Assembly (NCBI GenBank): GCA_933228895.1
Contig: OW121856.1
Location: 14,773,805 to 14,837,804 of the forward strand
Direction of reading: 5' to 3'
Source: Platycnemis pennipes
Taxonomy: Eukaryota > Arthropoda > Insecta > Odonata > Platycnemididae
Length of the DNA: 64,000 nt
Below, piece by piece: positions 54,300-64,000 of the stretch. Numbering within the stretch: the stretch's first letter is position 1; each line of letters begins with the position of its first letter. The position numbers and the translations under genes were made by a program. The notes under the pieces are model-generated. The model did not search any database. It was not told where the DNA came from and saw nothing but the letters and a program-made list of their open reading frames with translations.

Positions 54300-55245
54300 T
54301 GTTGGATCCCGAATTTTATGTTGGGAAGAAGCCTTTTTGGTTATCTAAACAACCATGGCGATTTTTACCGAGAAGAACTTGGCGCCAATTACATAACTGA
54401 AATAGTTAGGAGGAAAGTAAGAGCACGAGCACTTCAATGAATTTCATTTGAAAGTTTATGACTTCCTTGCTGATGGAAAAATATTGCCAATAAATTTTTC
54501 CACAATCTAATTCACCAAAATGGTTGAATTAAACAAAACCCCAATGCAACATCTTGAACCAACAGAACCTCACCAGATTTAATACTTCCTGGCCTCTCCT
54601 AATATAGCATTTTCAAAATTAGGAATTTTCAATGCTGATCCTATGAACGACACAGCAATTTTTATTCTCCTTTTCTTAAAAGAAGTGCGAATGGCTAATG
54701 TTTCGTAACAAATGAGACGTATGTACAACTTTCTCTTAACCGGCCATCAAAGCCATAAAACACCGATGCAGACCACATATGGTTTAAGACGGAAACTTTC
54801 GTTCGGCCAAACGAATTTGAGACGCGATCAATGCCAAGAAATCGCACGCAGAGTTCCTTTCTGTGAAAGATAAGATTATTTTTTTGAGGGTTTCACCGCG
54901 GTTCTTTTTTTTCTACCATTTATACCTGACGACAAAAGTTTCGGAATCACGTGATTTCCAGATGTCGAGGAAATCCTAGTTGACACAGTTTGGGCAGGGT
55001 GACCAGAGGTCAAAGGGTTATGGGAGAGAGCTTCGGCACCGTTAAGCGCCCCCTCTAGCGGACAGAAGAGGCGGAAGGGGAAGTGTGAGAAGAGGGGGTA
55101 GGGGGGGATGGTAATCCGAATGCTTAAAATACAGTCAACCAACGTATTATGAGCACTCGGGTTTGAAGGATGACTATGAAGTATTCAAATGGTCTACATG
55201 AAATTAAGTCATGGCATCTATTATTATCTCGTTTAATTCTACATT
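54300..55245. other. No gene recognised
   Basis: Only short frames without domains. 54990-55120 is GC-richer. Confidence 0.35.
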
Positions 55246-55249
55246 AATT

Positions 55250-55834
55250 AAATGGTCTAAATAATGAACTTGAACGTGTGCAGCGAAGATTGGCAAGATT
55301 TGTAAAGGGACGGTACGATAATTATATTAGCGTAACCAGTCAATTAAATGAATTAAAATGGGAATCATTGTCAGATTGCAGGTTGAAATTTAGACTTAAA
55401 TTCTTAAATAAATTCCAAGACAATATTTTCAGTGTTGATGTTAAATATATTTTGCGAACCCCAACTTACTATGGTAGACTGGACCATAATCACAAAATTA
55501 GAGAAATTGATTGCCGAACTGACAGATTCAAAATGTCCTATTTTCCTCGTACAATTAGGGATATGAATAACGGTAAATATGTCCAATCGGAGAGTAGCAA
55601 TGGATATCATTGGTAGTTGCATGTTGGTATGAGTACTTAAAGCTAACCCTACTAACAGAATGTTTTTGCATGCTTGCTTTGCAATTTCTATATTTTTTAA
55701 ATAGTGAAGTTCTGACTAGTATATTAATATTATTCCTTTTTTATGCATTATATGTAGTACATGTTTGGTGAGAAATCACCCCCTGCCACACACCTTTGTG
55801 GTGGCTTGTAGGGTATTATGTAGATGTAGATGTA
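55250..55834 (+). mobile_element. CR1-like LINE subfamily A, 5'-truncated
   Basis: It begins at GLNNELERVQRRLARFVKGR, with no frameshift through the 112-codon frame: QLNELKWESLSDCRLKFRLK, DNIFSVDVKYILRTPTYYGR, DHNHKIREIDCRTDRFKMSY, FPRTIRDMNNGKYVQSE. A full 3' end follows with CCCTGCCACACACC/GGTGGCTTGTAGGG and GTAGATGTAGATGTA. It is among the youngest-looking subfamily A copies, although the 5' boundary lies inside the coding region. Confidence 0.9.
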
Positions 55835-55839
55835 ATTGT

Positions 55840-56970
55840 TGCTCAAAGCATTTTTCTTAGATTGTATTGCCGTATTTTTTATTAGAGTTGGAATGGAAAA
55901 ATGAATTTTCTCGTGCTCAAACAATTAAGCCGTGTTTGAAAATTTATCTCTCAAAAACCAGTCAGCCTCAGCATTATAAACAATAACACAATATGCAAAA
56001 GAATGTTTTATACGTAGCACCCCTTAAAGTCAAGAATTTTATCAGTGCAAGAAATGATACGCCAAAGATTTTTGTACCAGAAGCGTTTTTGTCGGATCAG
56101 GGTGATCAAGGAAACGCTATCTAAAATGGGGAACATGCACCATTTTTTATAACTCTTTGAATGTGAATTTTATCAGCTGAAATGTTCTTGCCGAAAATTT
56201 TGCTGAAGAATTAAGTTGTGTTACAAAGAAATTACTCTCTGAAAATTGTACTTTTTCGGTAGCGTAAAAAAACGACGTCATCGCACGACGTCACGGCACG
56301 GTATCACTATGGGCGTTGTTTATCTGTTTATGCGTGGAGGTAAGTTGTTAAATAAATACTTGACGATAACGTATGTATTTATCTCATTTGTTTAATGCAA
56401 TGAACGATTATATTTCGAATTTTTATTTACGTAGCTTGGATTGTAACGAGCAAATCGTCCATTAATTATGTAATGCCTGTTTAGTGCCCAAGAATTTCTA
56501 CTACGCCTATGCAATCAGTGTTTTTTACGCCGCCATAAGGGGAGTCAACCAAAGGAAATTGTCGGAATGAGCTTTTTTAAGTATTTTTTCAGTCATCGTT
56601 TCGTCCGAGAAACGGCTAAAAACCTCAAAACAATATATTCACTTCGTTTTCTTTTAAAAATAAATGTCTGTCTCCGTAGCTATATGGAACCTTTACCGTG
56701 CAGTGACGTCAGAAGGCGTTTTAGGTCACTAGACTTTAGTCAATTTCCGGGAATATTTTAAATTCATTTAATAATCTTTGTGGTGGGCGTAGAAAAATTT
56801 GGCTTATACATTTAAATTGGCGAGAAAATTTCGAATACATCATTAATCATCGAGTACATTATTAATCTTCGAGAAACAAATTTCATACATATTCCCCATT
56901 GTGCCTATGCTTGGGATGCCCTGCGAAGTTCTAACAACAAATAGCCGACGACCCGTCACATTCCCACACT
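55840..56970. other. No gene called
   Basis: A 64-codon ORF at 56567-56761 and a CGACGTCATCGCACGACGTC stretch at 56273 (duplicated CRE-like ACGTCA/GACGTC) are the only notable points. Confidence 0.35.
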
Positions 56971-56974
56971 GGTG

Positions 56975-57480
56975 AAAAATTCCGTAGAAGTTCCTTAAAA
57001 ATATCCTTAGGCCATTCTACAAAGATTCCTTTAAGTATTTCTACTTCATAATTGATTTTATTACTTTTATTTGAGTTAAATATGCATTTTCATATATTTA
57101 TTTTATCATATCACGGGCGTAAATGTCTCGGAACTTAATGTCTCTGATCTCCATATCGTACTTTTCTGAAGTGTCGGCTTATTCCTTAAGGATATGGCCA
57201 AGAGGGATGACGGGAAGATATTCTGTAGAGGCATCCCGGGCTTCCTACGTAAATCTCGGGAAGTGCACGGAATTTGGAACTTAGCCTCAAAAAAATTTCC
57301 GTAGAATTCCGTAGGAACAGTGCGACATCACAACTTTCTACAGAAGTCCCTCTGTTCCGTAGAATTTTTTTCTGTAGAACTCCGTATAAAGGTAAATATT
57401 TCTACAGAAATTCTGTAGAATTACTTACGTTCCGTTTTCGGAATTACTCCGTAGAATATATGTACGGAATATTTCAGCAG
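56975..57480. repeat. TTCCGTAGAATTCC-type dispersed minisatellite
   Basis: Variants of TTCTGTAGAA / TTCCGTAGAA occur repeatedly, densely at about 57293-57470 and in both orientations (TTTCTACAGAAATTCTGTAG). The repeated SVEFRRNS/NSVE-type residues in the 75-codon frame are produced by this repeat. It is related to the array at 45600-46410. Confidence 0.6.
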
Positions 57481-57975
57481 GGCACCCATACAAATATATA
57501 GCGTTCTAAGAAAAGTTGTTTACATTACGTTCTACACAGAGACATGTGGGTACCTAAGGAATACGTACTACGCAATTAAGAGAGCATTTGTTTGTTCGCC
57601 AATACCCGAGAAATATGCTTCTGAAAAAAATGATTACAATTATATTCTTGCAAAGATATTTTTTTTAATTTAGAGAAAACACATAAAAACATTTTTTGTA
57701 TGCATTGTTTTTCAATTTGGATTAGAACAGATGACGGGTTTTTGTGAAATATCTATTTTTAGACAGGGTAATTTTTTGAACGCGTTAAATAAAAACGTCT
57801 CCTTTTCCATTCAAGCTTTTATAAGAAATACAACAATACAATTCTAAAAATATAGGCAAAAATCAACGAGAATTAAACGATAAAAATATGGCATGATTTA
57901 ATTTGCATTAGGTCTAATTAGTTATTTCATTAACATACTTCAAACTCGACTGGATGTAGTAATTTGGCCGATAGT

Positions 57976-58475
57976 GGGGTCGTTTACCATATTTTTTTAT
58001 TGCCGAATATGATAGAGTTTGTAAAATAAAACGACCCGTATTTTTCCGTTTTTGATCTATCAATTATTTCTCGAGTTATAAGCGGCGAAAAACTGACGTT
58101 TTTAACCCTTTCGGAAAAGTGGGCGTGGTGCCGTATATCGACTTCGTCCAATCACAACTAAGCCAGCGAAGCTGCTTTTCCTTATCGCAATGGGGGGACA
58201 CAGCTGACTCTGCCAATAGGAGCAGTTACGACAGGATCTGTGCGAGCAGACCTTCCGAGAACCCCCCTCCACTCCCTTCCCTTCACCTAAAAGCAGTCAA
58301 GGACGGGAGGAAAATGACGTCAATGATATCAAAGCAGCTTTTTCGGTGGGCGTCGCCTTTTGCTTATTTTATTTTTTGATTTATGAGTGAATGGTTGTGG
58401 TTAGAAGATTAAATTTTTGACTAAAATTCTTTTTTCGTTTCCATCTAACAATTTCGGTTCCGAGTAAACGCCCCC
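57976..58475 (+). mobile_element. Family G MITE-like element
   Basis: From GGGGTCGTTTACCATAT to CCGAGTAAACGCCCC, collinear with 39082-39615. It has lost a few dozen bases internally (around the CAACCTCTGACG site). The 86-codon frame here and the 68-codon frame at 46024 resemble each other only because they lie in the same element. Confidence 0.87.
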
Positions 58476-58479
58476 GTTG

Positions 58480-60515
58480 TGTGTCAATTCTCAATTGGCG
58501 TCCCACGAGTCTCGAAGCGAGCTGCATTTGGGACGAAGTGCCACCCCTATCTCTTACCCCTCCATCCCTCTAGTCCATCCGAGGGATAGAGCGGGTGGAA
58601 TCGCTGTCGCCGGGCGAGAGATTGGGCAGTGAAGGGTCAGTCTTGAGTGACCCAATCACGACACTCGCCTCCCTCACGATATTAATGGAAAAACTGGGTC
58701 ACGCCAATCACCGAGGCGCTCTCCCTGACCCATCGTGACTGGAACTGATGACTCAAAATACTGTGCAAATCTCCTGCCTCGGTCAGCAGTTCGTAATTGA
58801 CAGCTGACCGGATTACATGGGCCCAATTCTGTAAAGTCGAATTCGAAATTCCGACGTCACAACTATACCCATATACGGAAAAAACGTTCTAGTTGGTAGT
58901 ACAAACCGTGCTCCCTTGATGGCGCGACGGTCGTTCCGGCTCAAGACGACGGAGTCGGATCATTTAGTTCGTAATCCGTCGCCAAATATTTTCTGGAGAG
59001 CAGGCGCTGCTATCGCGGTGGGCACCTATAGAATCTGCGATTGTAGCAGATTGATCGCGCGGGACACAAGGTGAAAATGTATCTAATTCTAGCTAATGAT
59101 TTAATCTCGTACGTCTCCGTTTCCTTGCCGCTTATTCAGTTATAAATATATAAAACTATTTGTTTTGTTTTCAAACGTCGTCATGCAATGTCTTTGTTTA
59201 ATGTTGATTAATACAGTGTCAGGCACATATAGGTTTTTATTCGCGTAAAACTTCTACGCAAGGTTTATCTACTGCTGGGGCAATCTATATTAATGAGAGG
59301 AGATGTTATCATATTGGAAATCACATTATTTGAGCAAATCTCATTATGTTTCCTTGTTTTGTATGAGTACCTTCCTTTGTGTGGTTGTGTTCTACCGACA
59401 AATTCTGACATTGTATGGACGTCCCCCCTGTGTGGCAATCTCCCCCCTGCCACACACCTTTATGGTGGCTTCAGGTTATATGTAGATGTAGACGTCCTCT
59501 GGTCTTCGGACGCGTACATTATCGCAGGATATTGCACGGTTGTTGCATATTTGTTATCTGCTACTGTGATATCATCCATTCCAAATCAATGTACTATTTA
59601 AATAGAAACAGGTGGACGGAGGAATATATGCTCGAAGATATTCTGCTGAGGATAGATTATAAGAAGTGAGCTGTAATAAGTTTAAATCGCGGAACGTAGA
59701 TCAACCTTCTTCAATGATGACGGAAATTCCATTGTTGAAACGTATGAAAATCGTAGTTCCCGAGGACGATTGATAAATTCATCCTATTCACTTCTCCGAT
59801 GGATTTGGAGTTTCGTCGATAGCTCTTAATGATTTCCTCTCGGTACCCTGAATCTTGTCCAGAGGATTAAGGAGACTTCCTTGGACGCGGCCGGAAGGGG
59901 GCGACCCTACTCCCTTCCTACGACCACAAGCAACCCCTAACCCTCAAGTTCCTAACCTTCGAGAAATCTCTCCACCCCACTAAGCCTCCACCTCATAAAA
60001 ACCGACGCGCCCCAGGAGAACAAATAACCTTTCACCTTTCCCCACCCCTCTTCACGCGTTCCAGAAAACTTCTACGGACCGTTAGGGCGTCGAGAGAAGT
60101 GACGTTCTCATCGTCCGGTGGGGGAGGGAGCATAACCAAGCAACCCTTCCGTCCCATTAGCCTAGTAACGCGTGAAGGGTTATGCATTACACATAACCAC
60201 AGCCCCTCCAGCAATTCATTATTAACAGAACGTGTAAGAGGATGCTAGAAAAAAATAGGAAGCGGATTTCACTTCTCTGGGAGTTCGTCTGCTCATCCTA
60301 GCGTTCGTGGAAACATCTGCCGTTGCTCAAGCGATAGGGAAGACCCCGGATTAACGGCTCCTCATAAGAGTACAGAACGTGTCGTATTCCAACATCGTTG
60401 ACATAAACAAAGTACGAATACAAGAGAATATTTACAATATTATACATCCGTCAATAATAAAGTTGGCCTTAGAAAGACTGAATGACTCTTGAATCAGAGG
60501 AGTCTTCGTGGGAGT
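58480..60515. other. No gene called; GC-richer 58480-59090 and 59850-60380
   Basis: No frame longer than about 100 codons and no recognisable domain. GC-rich parts are candidates for host regulatory sequence. A lone CR1 3' end lies at 59440-59492. Confidence 0.35.
59440..59492 (+). mobile_element. CR1-like LINE lone 3' end
   Basis: CTCCCCCCTGCCACACACCT followed by TATGGTGGCTTCAGG and TATGTAGATGTAGACG is the shared terminus. Almost nothing upstream belongs to the LINE. Confidence 0.8.
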
Positions 60516-60518
60516 TAA

Positions 60519-61045
60519 GGTGCGTTTACACGCAGCAGTTGACTGCTATGAAGTCAACTGCTTACAACTATTAAGCCCCATGCGCATGTGTAAATAGCAA
60601 CTGCGATGCGAGTACAGGTCGATACTGGAAACATGTCGAACACTATCGATCCACGTTCGAGCTATTAGCAAAGTTGAAGCCGTCTACTTTCCAGCGGAAA
60701 TGTATCCAACACAATCGCAACAATCGTCAACGTAAAGCAATACACGACGGAATTTGGATATAATAACAAGGATATCCCTTCACAAAAGGGGAGATTCTAC
60801 TCTTTAAAGAATGGGAACAAAAGATAATCGTCAATGGACTTTATTGCTTGATGAATTTAATAAAAATTTAAGCGAAATTAACTATTAAAACAAAACGCTT
60901 TTTATTTGTTGTGGCAACGCCTAAATAACGGCTTCAAGCCGCATAGAAGTAAACGCAGACGCATCATAGCAGTAGCGATATAGTAGCGATACATTGCGCA
61001 TCTCGCGACTGTCATAGCAGTCAACTGCTTCAAGTAAACGCTGGT
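60519..61045. mobile_element. MITE-like element with TTAA at both ends
   Basis: The left end reads TTAAGGTGCGTTTACACG followed by CAGCAGTTGACTGCTATGA. The right end is the complement of TTAAACCAGCGTTTACTTG and AAGCAGTTGACTGCTATGA. The AGCAGTTGACTGCTATGA part is identical on both sides and is itself partly palindromic. No coding frame was found. Whether TTAA is target or terminus is uncertain. Confidence 0.75.
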
Positions 61046-61049
61046 TTAA

Positions 61050-61410
61050 AGGACACTGGAGTATTTCCGTAGCCGGGAGCAACGATTACAATTCGTTAAA
61101 GGAGTGCTACCGGATGACGAAAAGAACGAATTACAGATCTTTCAGTGAATTCAGTAGAAATGTCTCCCACGCATGAGCCGATTGTCCCATTCTGAGAAAT
61201 CGTTCCTTTCAGTGCGACACGATCGGATTCTCAGGCCGTTCACTCAGGAACTATTTCGCGTCATTTGGAGCAATCAGGATCAGTTAACTGATGAAGAGAA
61301 ACTAGAGAGGAAGTTAGCGTTGGCAGGAAAGATGGAGAAGAAGGCCTCGGATTAGATATAAACGGAGCGAGTTTTCAAGGGCGTTGAAAAAGAACATCTA
61401 CCTATATAGA
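61050..61410. other. Unassigned
   Basis: A 60-codon frame at 61173-61355 (with LTDEEKLERKLALAGKMEKK) has no recognised family. Its last bases (GGAGAAGAAGGCCTCGGATT) faintly resemble the RTE-like GKGRPRM region. Confidence 0.3.
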
Positions 61411-62038
61411 TGTGACCTCATTCGGAATACGCTGCCCGTGTATGGGATCCCTACGTAATCGGTCTAAATAATGAACTTGAACGTGTGCAGCGAAGATCGG
61501 CAAGATTTGTAAAGGGACGGTATGATAATTATATTAGCGTAACCAGTCTATTAAATGAATTAAATTGGGAATCATTGTCAGATCGCAGGTTGAAATTTTG
61601 ACTTAATCTCTTAAACAAATTCCAAGACCATATTTTCAGTGATGATGTTAAAAATATTTTGCGAACCCCAACTTACTGTCGTAGACTGGACCATAATCAC
61701 AAAATTAGAGAAATTGATTGCCGAACTGACAGATTCAAAATGTCCTTTTTTCCTCGTACAATCAGGGATATGAATAACTGTAAATGTATCCAATACGAGT
61801 GTAGCAATGAATAACATTGGTAGCTGCATGTTGGTATAAGGACTTGACGCTAACCCAACTAACAGCATGTTTTAGCAAGTTTACTCTCCTATTCTTATCT
61901 TTTTTTAAACAGTGGAAATTTAGAACAGTATATAAACACTAATCCTTTTTTATTCATGATATGTTGTGCATGTTTGGTAAGAATTCACCCCCTTCCACAC
62001 ATCTTTATGGTGGCTTGCAGGATATTATGTAGATGTAA
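61411..62038 (+). mobile_element. CR1-like LINE subfamily A, 5'-truncated
   Basis: From CCTCATTCGGAATACGCTGC (RPHLEYA region) through ELERVQRRSARFVKGRYDNY, LLNELNWESLSDRRLKF, then past an in-frame stop, the IFSDDVKNILRTPTY segment and RTDRFKMSFFPRTIRDMNN. The 3' end is present with a slightly altered hairpin (CCCTTCCACACATC/GGTGGCTTGCAGG) and GTAGATGTA. Confidence 0.9.
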
Positions 62039-62039
62039 A

Positions 62040-62560
62040 AGTGAAGAGGGTAACCGATTAAATTACGTAGTTGAAGATTTTATTGGAGTGTGGCATGAAG
62101 GGATTCTAGGGATTGACATCTAATGACCACGATAGAAAAAGACAAAGAGCTCGCTGATAAAGGGTGATGCAATACTCGGGTTCCCTAATGCTATAGTAGC
62201 ACCAAAAATCAAAATTGAGCCAAAATCCACTTTTGAGCATTATCACTAATCCCACCCTTGTTAAAATACAACTTACCGCGCAGATAATTTGGATAGGTAA
62301 TGCATATTTCATCCACATCTACAACGTAAATGATGCAAGTATAATAATTTCCTCGTTTTTACCACAGGTGTAAATACTTTCACGCGCTATAATATTTTTA
62401 ATGTTTAATAATGATATATCGTATGCATTTATATATATATATATTACTTTTTGTTCATATGTTATTAATTTTTTACCTCTGATTTTAATTGTTTTATGCA
62501 AATTAAGTCATGACAACCATTTGCTTTATGCAATTTTTTGAAGAGAGTTTTCATCTGCAA
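62040..62560. other. No gene recognised; TA microsatellite at 62431
   Basis: AT-rich with a short TATATATATATATA run. Nothing else. Confidence 0.35.
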
Positions 62561-62564
62561 CTAT

Positions 62565-63110
62565 ATCTACATAATGAACCATAAAAGTGTGAGGATGGGG
62601 ATGAATTCACACCAAATATGGATGAAATATCTTGAATAAAAAGGACTGGTAATTATATTCTACTCTAAACTTCAAAATTTTAAAAGGATAAAAATAGTTA
62701 TAAAAGCATGCAAAAACATGCTGCTAGTTGGATAAGCTTAAATCCTTTATACCAACCTGCAACTACCTATTTTATCCATTAATACTCTCTAATTTATACA
62801 ATTTGAAATATGAGATCGTATTTATAAATGTTCATATTGAACCAGGAAAGAAGGACATATTAATCTGTCAGTTCGGCAATCAATACCTCTAATTTTGTGA
62901 TTATGGTCCATTCCACCATATTTAGTTGTAGTTCGCAAAATATTTGTAACATTTATCAGTGAAAACATTATCTTGGAATTTATTTGAGTTTAAGCCTCAA
63001 TTTCAACCTACAATCTGACAATAATTCCCCTTTTAGTTCATTTAATAGACTGGTTACGCTAATATATTTATCATACCGTCCCTTTACAAATCTTGCAGAT
63101 ATCAGCAATT
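62565..63110 (-). mobile_element. CR1-like LINE subfamily A, reverse, decayed
   Basis: The minus strand starts at ISARFVKGRYDKYISVT, continues with LLNELKGELLSDCRLKLRL, DNVFTDKCYKYFANYN and NHKIRGIDCRTD. It then runs through a long decayed UTR (CAACTAGCAGCATGTTTTTG at about 62712) and a damaged terminus (TTTGGTGTGAATTCATCCCC, CACACTTTTATGGTTCATTA) ending near 62565. Confidence 0.8.
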
Positions 63111-63374
63111 TTGGCATATGTACATGAAGGTGTAAATGTAAGCACATGGGTGTAACCGTTTTTTATCTCACCACGAAATCCATTCACGTGTCACTTTGTG
63201 TGTTCACGTATCACGATATTTGGAGAATTTTGAGCGGTATCTGCCCATCTATATGCTAGCTTCACGCAGGAATCTGTATCACATGTAAAGTCTTTCTGTT
63301 CCCTTGCTAAGTTTTTTTTTAACAGTCAAATCGGAAGCGTGGTCATTATCAATGTGATTGATTTCCAGTCGAGA

Positions 63375-63428
63375 GTGAATATGCCTGGTGAAGTATCACC
63401 CCCTTGCCACACACTCTTGAGGTTTTTG
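63375..63428 (+). mobile_element. CR1-like LINE 3' end, decayed
   Basis: ATATGCCTGGTGAAGTATCA and CCCCCTTGCCACACACTCTT followed by GAGG. The right arm of the hairpin is lost. No other LINE sequence is present. Confidence 0.55.
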
Positions 63429-63506
63429 AAGATGACAATGCAGGTACGAGCATAGAATATACGATACGAGCAATACGAGCAATATAGAACCTTCTATATT
63501 GCTCGC

Positions 63507-64000
63507 TTTGGGATCCCTACGAAATCGGTCTAAGTAATGAACTTGAACGTGTGCAGCGAAGATCGGCAAGATTTGTAAAGGGACGATACGATAATTATAT
63601 TAGCGTAACCATTCTATCAAATGAATTAATTTGGGAATCATTGTTAGATTGCAAGTTGAAATTTAGACTTAATCTCTTAAATAAATTCCAAGGCAATATT
63701 TTCAGTGATGATGTTAAAAATATTTTAAGAACCCCAACTTACTATGGCAGATTGGACCATAATCATAAAATTAGAGCCATTGATTGCCGAACTGACCGAT
63801 TCAAAATGTCCTTTTTCCCTCGTACAATTAGAGATACGAATAACGGTAAATATGTCCTATCGGAGAGTAGCAATTAATAGCATTGCTAGCTGCATGTTGG
63901 TATGAGTACTTAAAGCTAACCCTACTAACAGAAGGTTTTTGCATGTTTGCTTTGCAATTTCTATCTTTTTTAAATAGTGTAGTTCTGACTACTATATTAA
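63507..64000 (+). mobile_element. CR1-like LINE subfamily A, runs off the window
   Basis: It starts at GGGATCCCTACGAAATCGGT (WDPYEIGLSNELERV) and keeps one frame for 108 codons: QRRSARFVKGRYDNYISVT, NELIWESLLDCKLKFRLN, GNIFSDDVKNILRTPTYYGR, DHNHKIRAIDCRTDRFKMSF, FPRTIRDTNNGKYVLSESSN. The 3' UTR is cut by the end of the sequence before the terminal hairpin. Confidence 0.9.

Overview
This window looks like repeat-rich, gene-poor chromosomal DNA from an arthropod, most likely an insect. The evidence is AT-rich sequence, many 5'-truncated non-LTR retrotransposon fragments, tRNA-derived SINEs and numerous small inverted-repeat (MITE-like) DNA transposons. There is no operon structure, no intact rRNA or tRNA gene, and no ORF that I can defend as a host gene. 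I cannot name the species. The stretch could be intergenic, or it could be a very large intron.

Three LINE lineages account for most of the recognisable coding sequence. (1) CR1-like subfamily A: 15980-16730, 26383-27003, 31208-31455 (-), 55250-55834, 61411-62038, 62565-63110 (-), 63507-64000. (2) CR1-like subfamily B: 21626-22441, 23645-24020 (-), 24958-25412, 48158-48990 (rearranged), 52895-53455 (-). A degenerate, unassigned CR1 copy lies at 7250-8525, and lone 3' ends lie at 1600, 4632, 25405, 38941, 59440 and 63375. A and B end in the same hairpin (CCCTGC...GCAGGG around CACC/GGTG) followed by GTAGAT hexamers. (3) An RTE-like lineage with ATG-repeat tails: 2158, 2455, 5457 (-), 12345 (-), 12618 (-), 26101, 27004, 35055 (-), 38226, 40914, 49010, 51596. 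A more diverged relative lies at 52590-52890.

DNA transposons fall into several families. Family P has TTAA flanks and 18-base ends starting CTTAAGGAGG (18493, 34098, one interrupted copy 5711-9684, one solitary end at 33892). Family G has GGGGCGTTTAC ends (735, 39082, 45845, 57976). Family H has AGGCCGTTTTACACGGTCA ends (20382, 42847), and a relative at 37033 has TAA on both sides. Family T is TA-flanked (47298, 53769). Single elements lie at 10321, 27788/30675, 31987, 32359 and 60519. The clearest structure is a three-level nest at 5711-9684: a 3161-base element with an exact 8-base target duplication and a THAP-like remnant split a family P element, and it in turn contains a decayed CR1 LINE.

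The remaining DNA (for example 2745-4620, 13640-15980, 16740-18180, 22450-23640, 28910-30670, 35940-37030, 43530-45590, 49400-51590 and 58480-60515) holds no gene I can support. Some parts are GC-richer (1-690, 14590-14870, 15170-15520, 19640-20340, 24290-24960, 50570-51260, 58480-59090, 59850-60380) and are the best places to look for host regulatory sequence or short exons.
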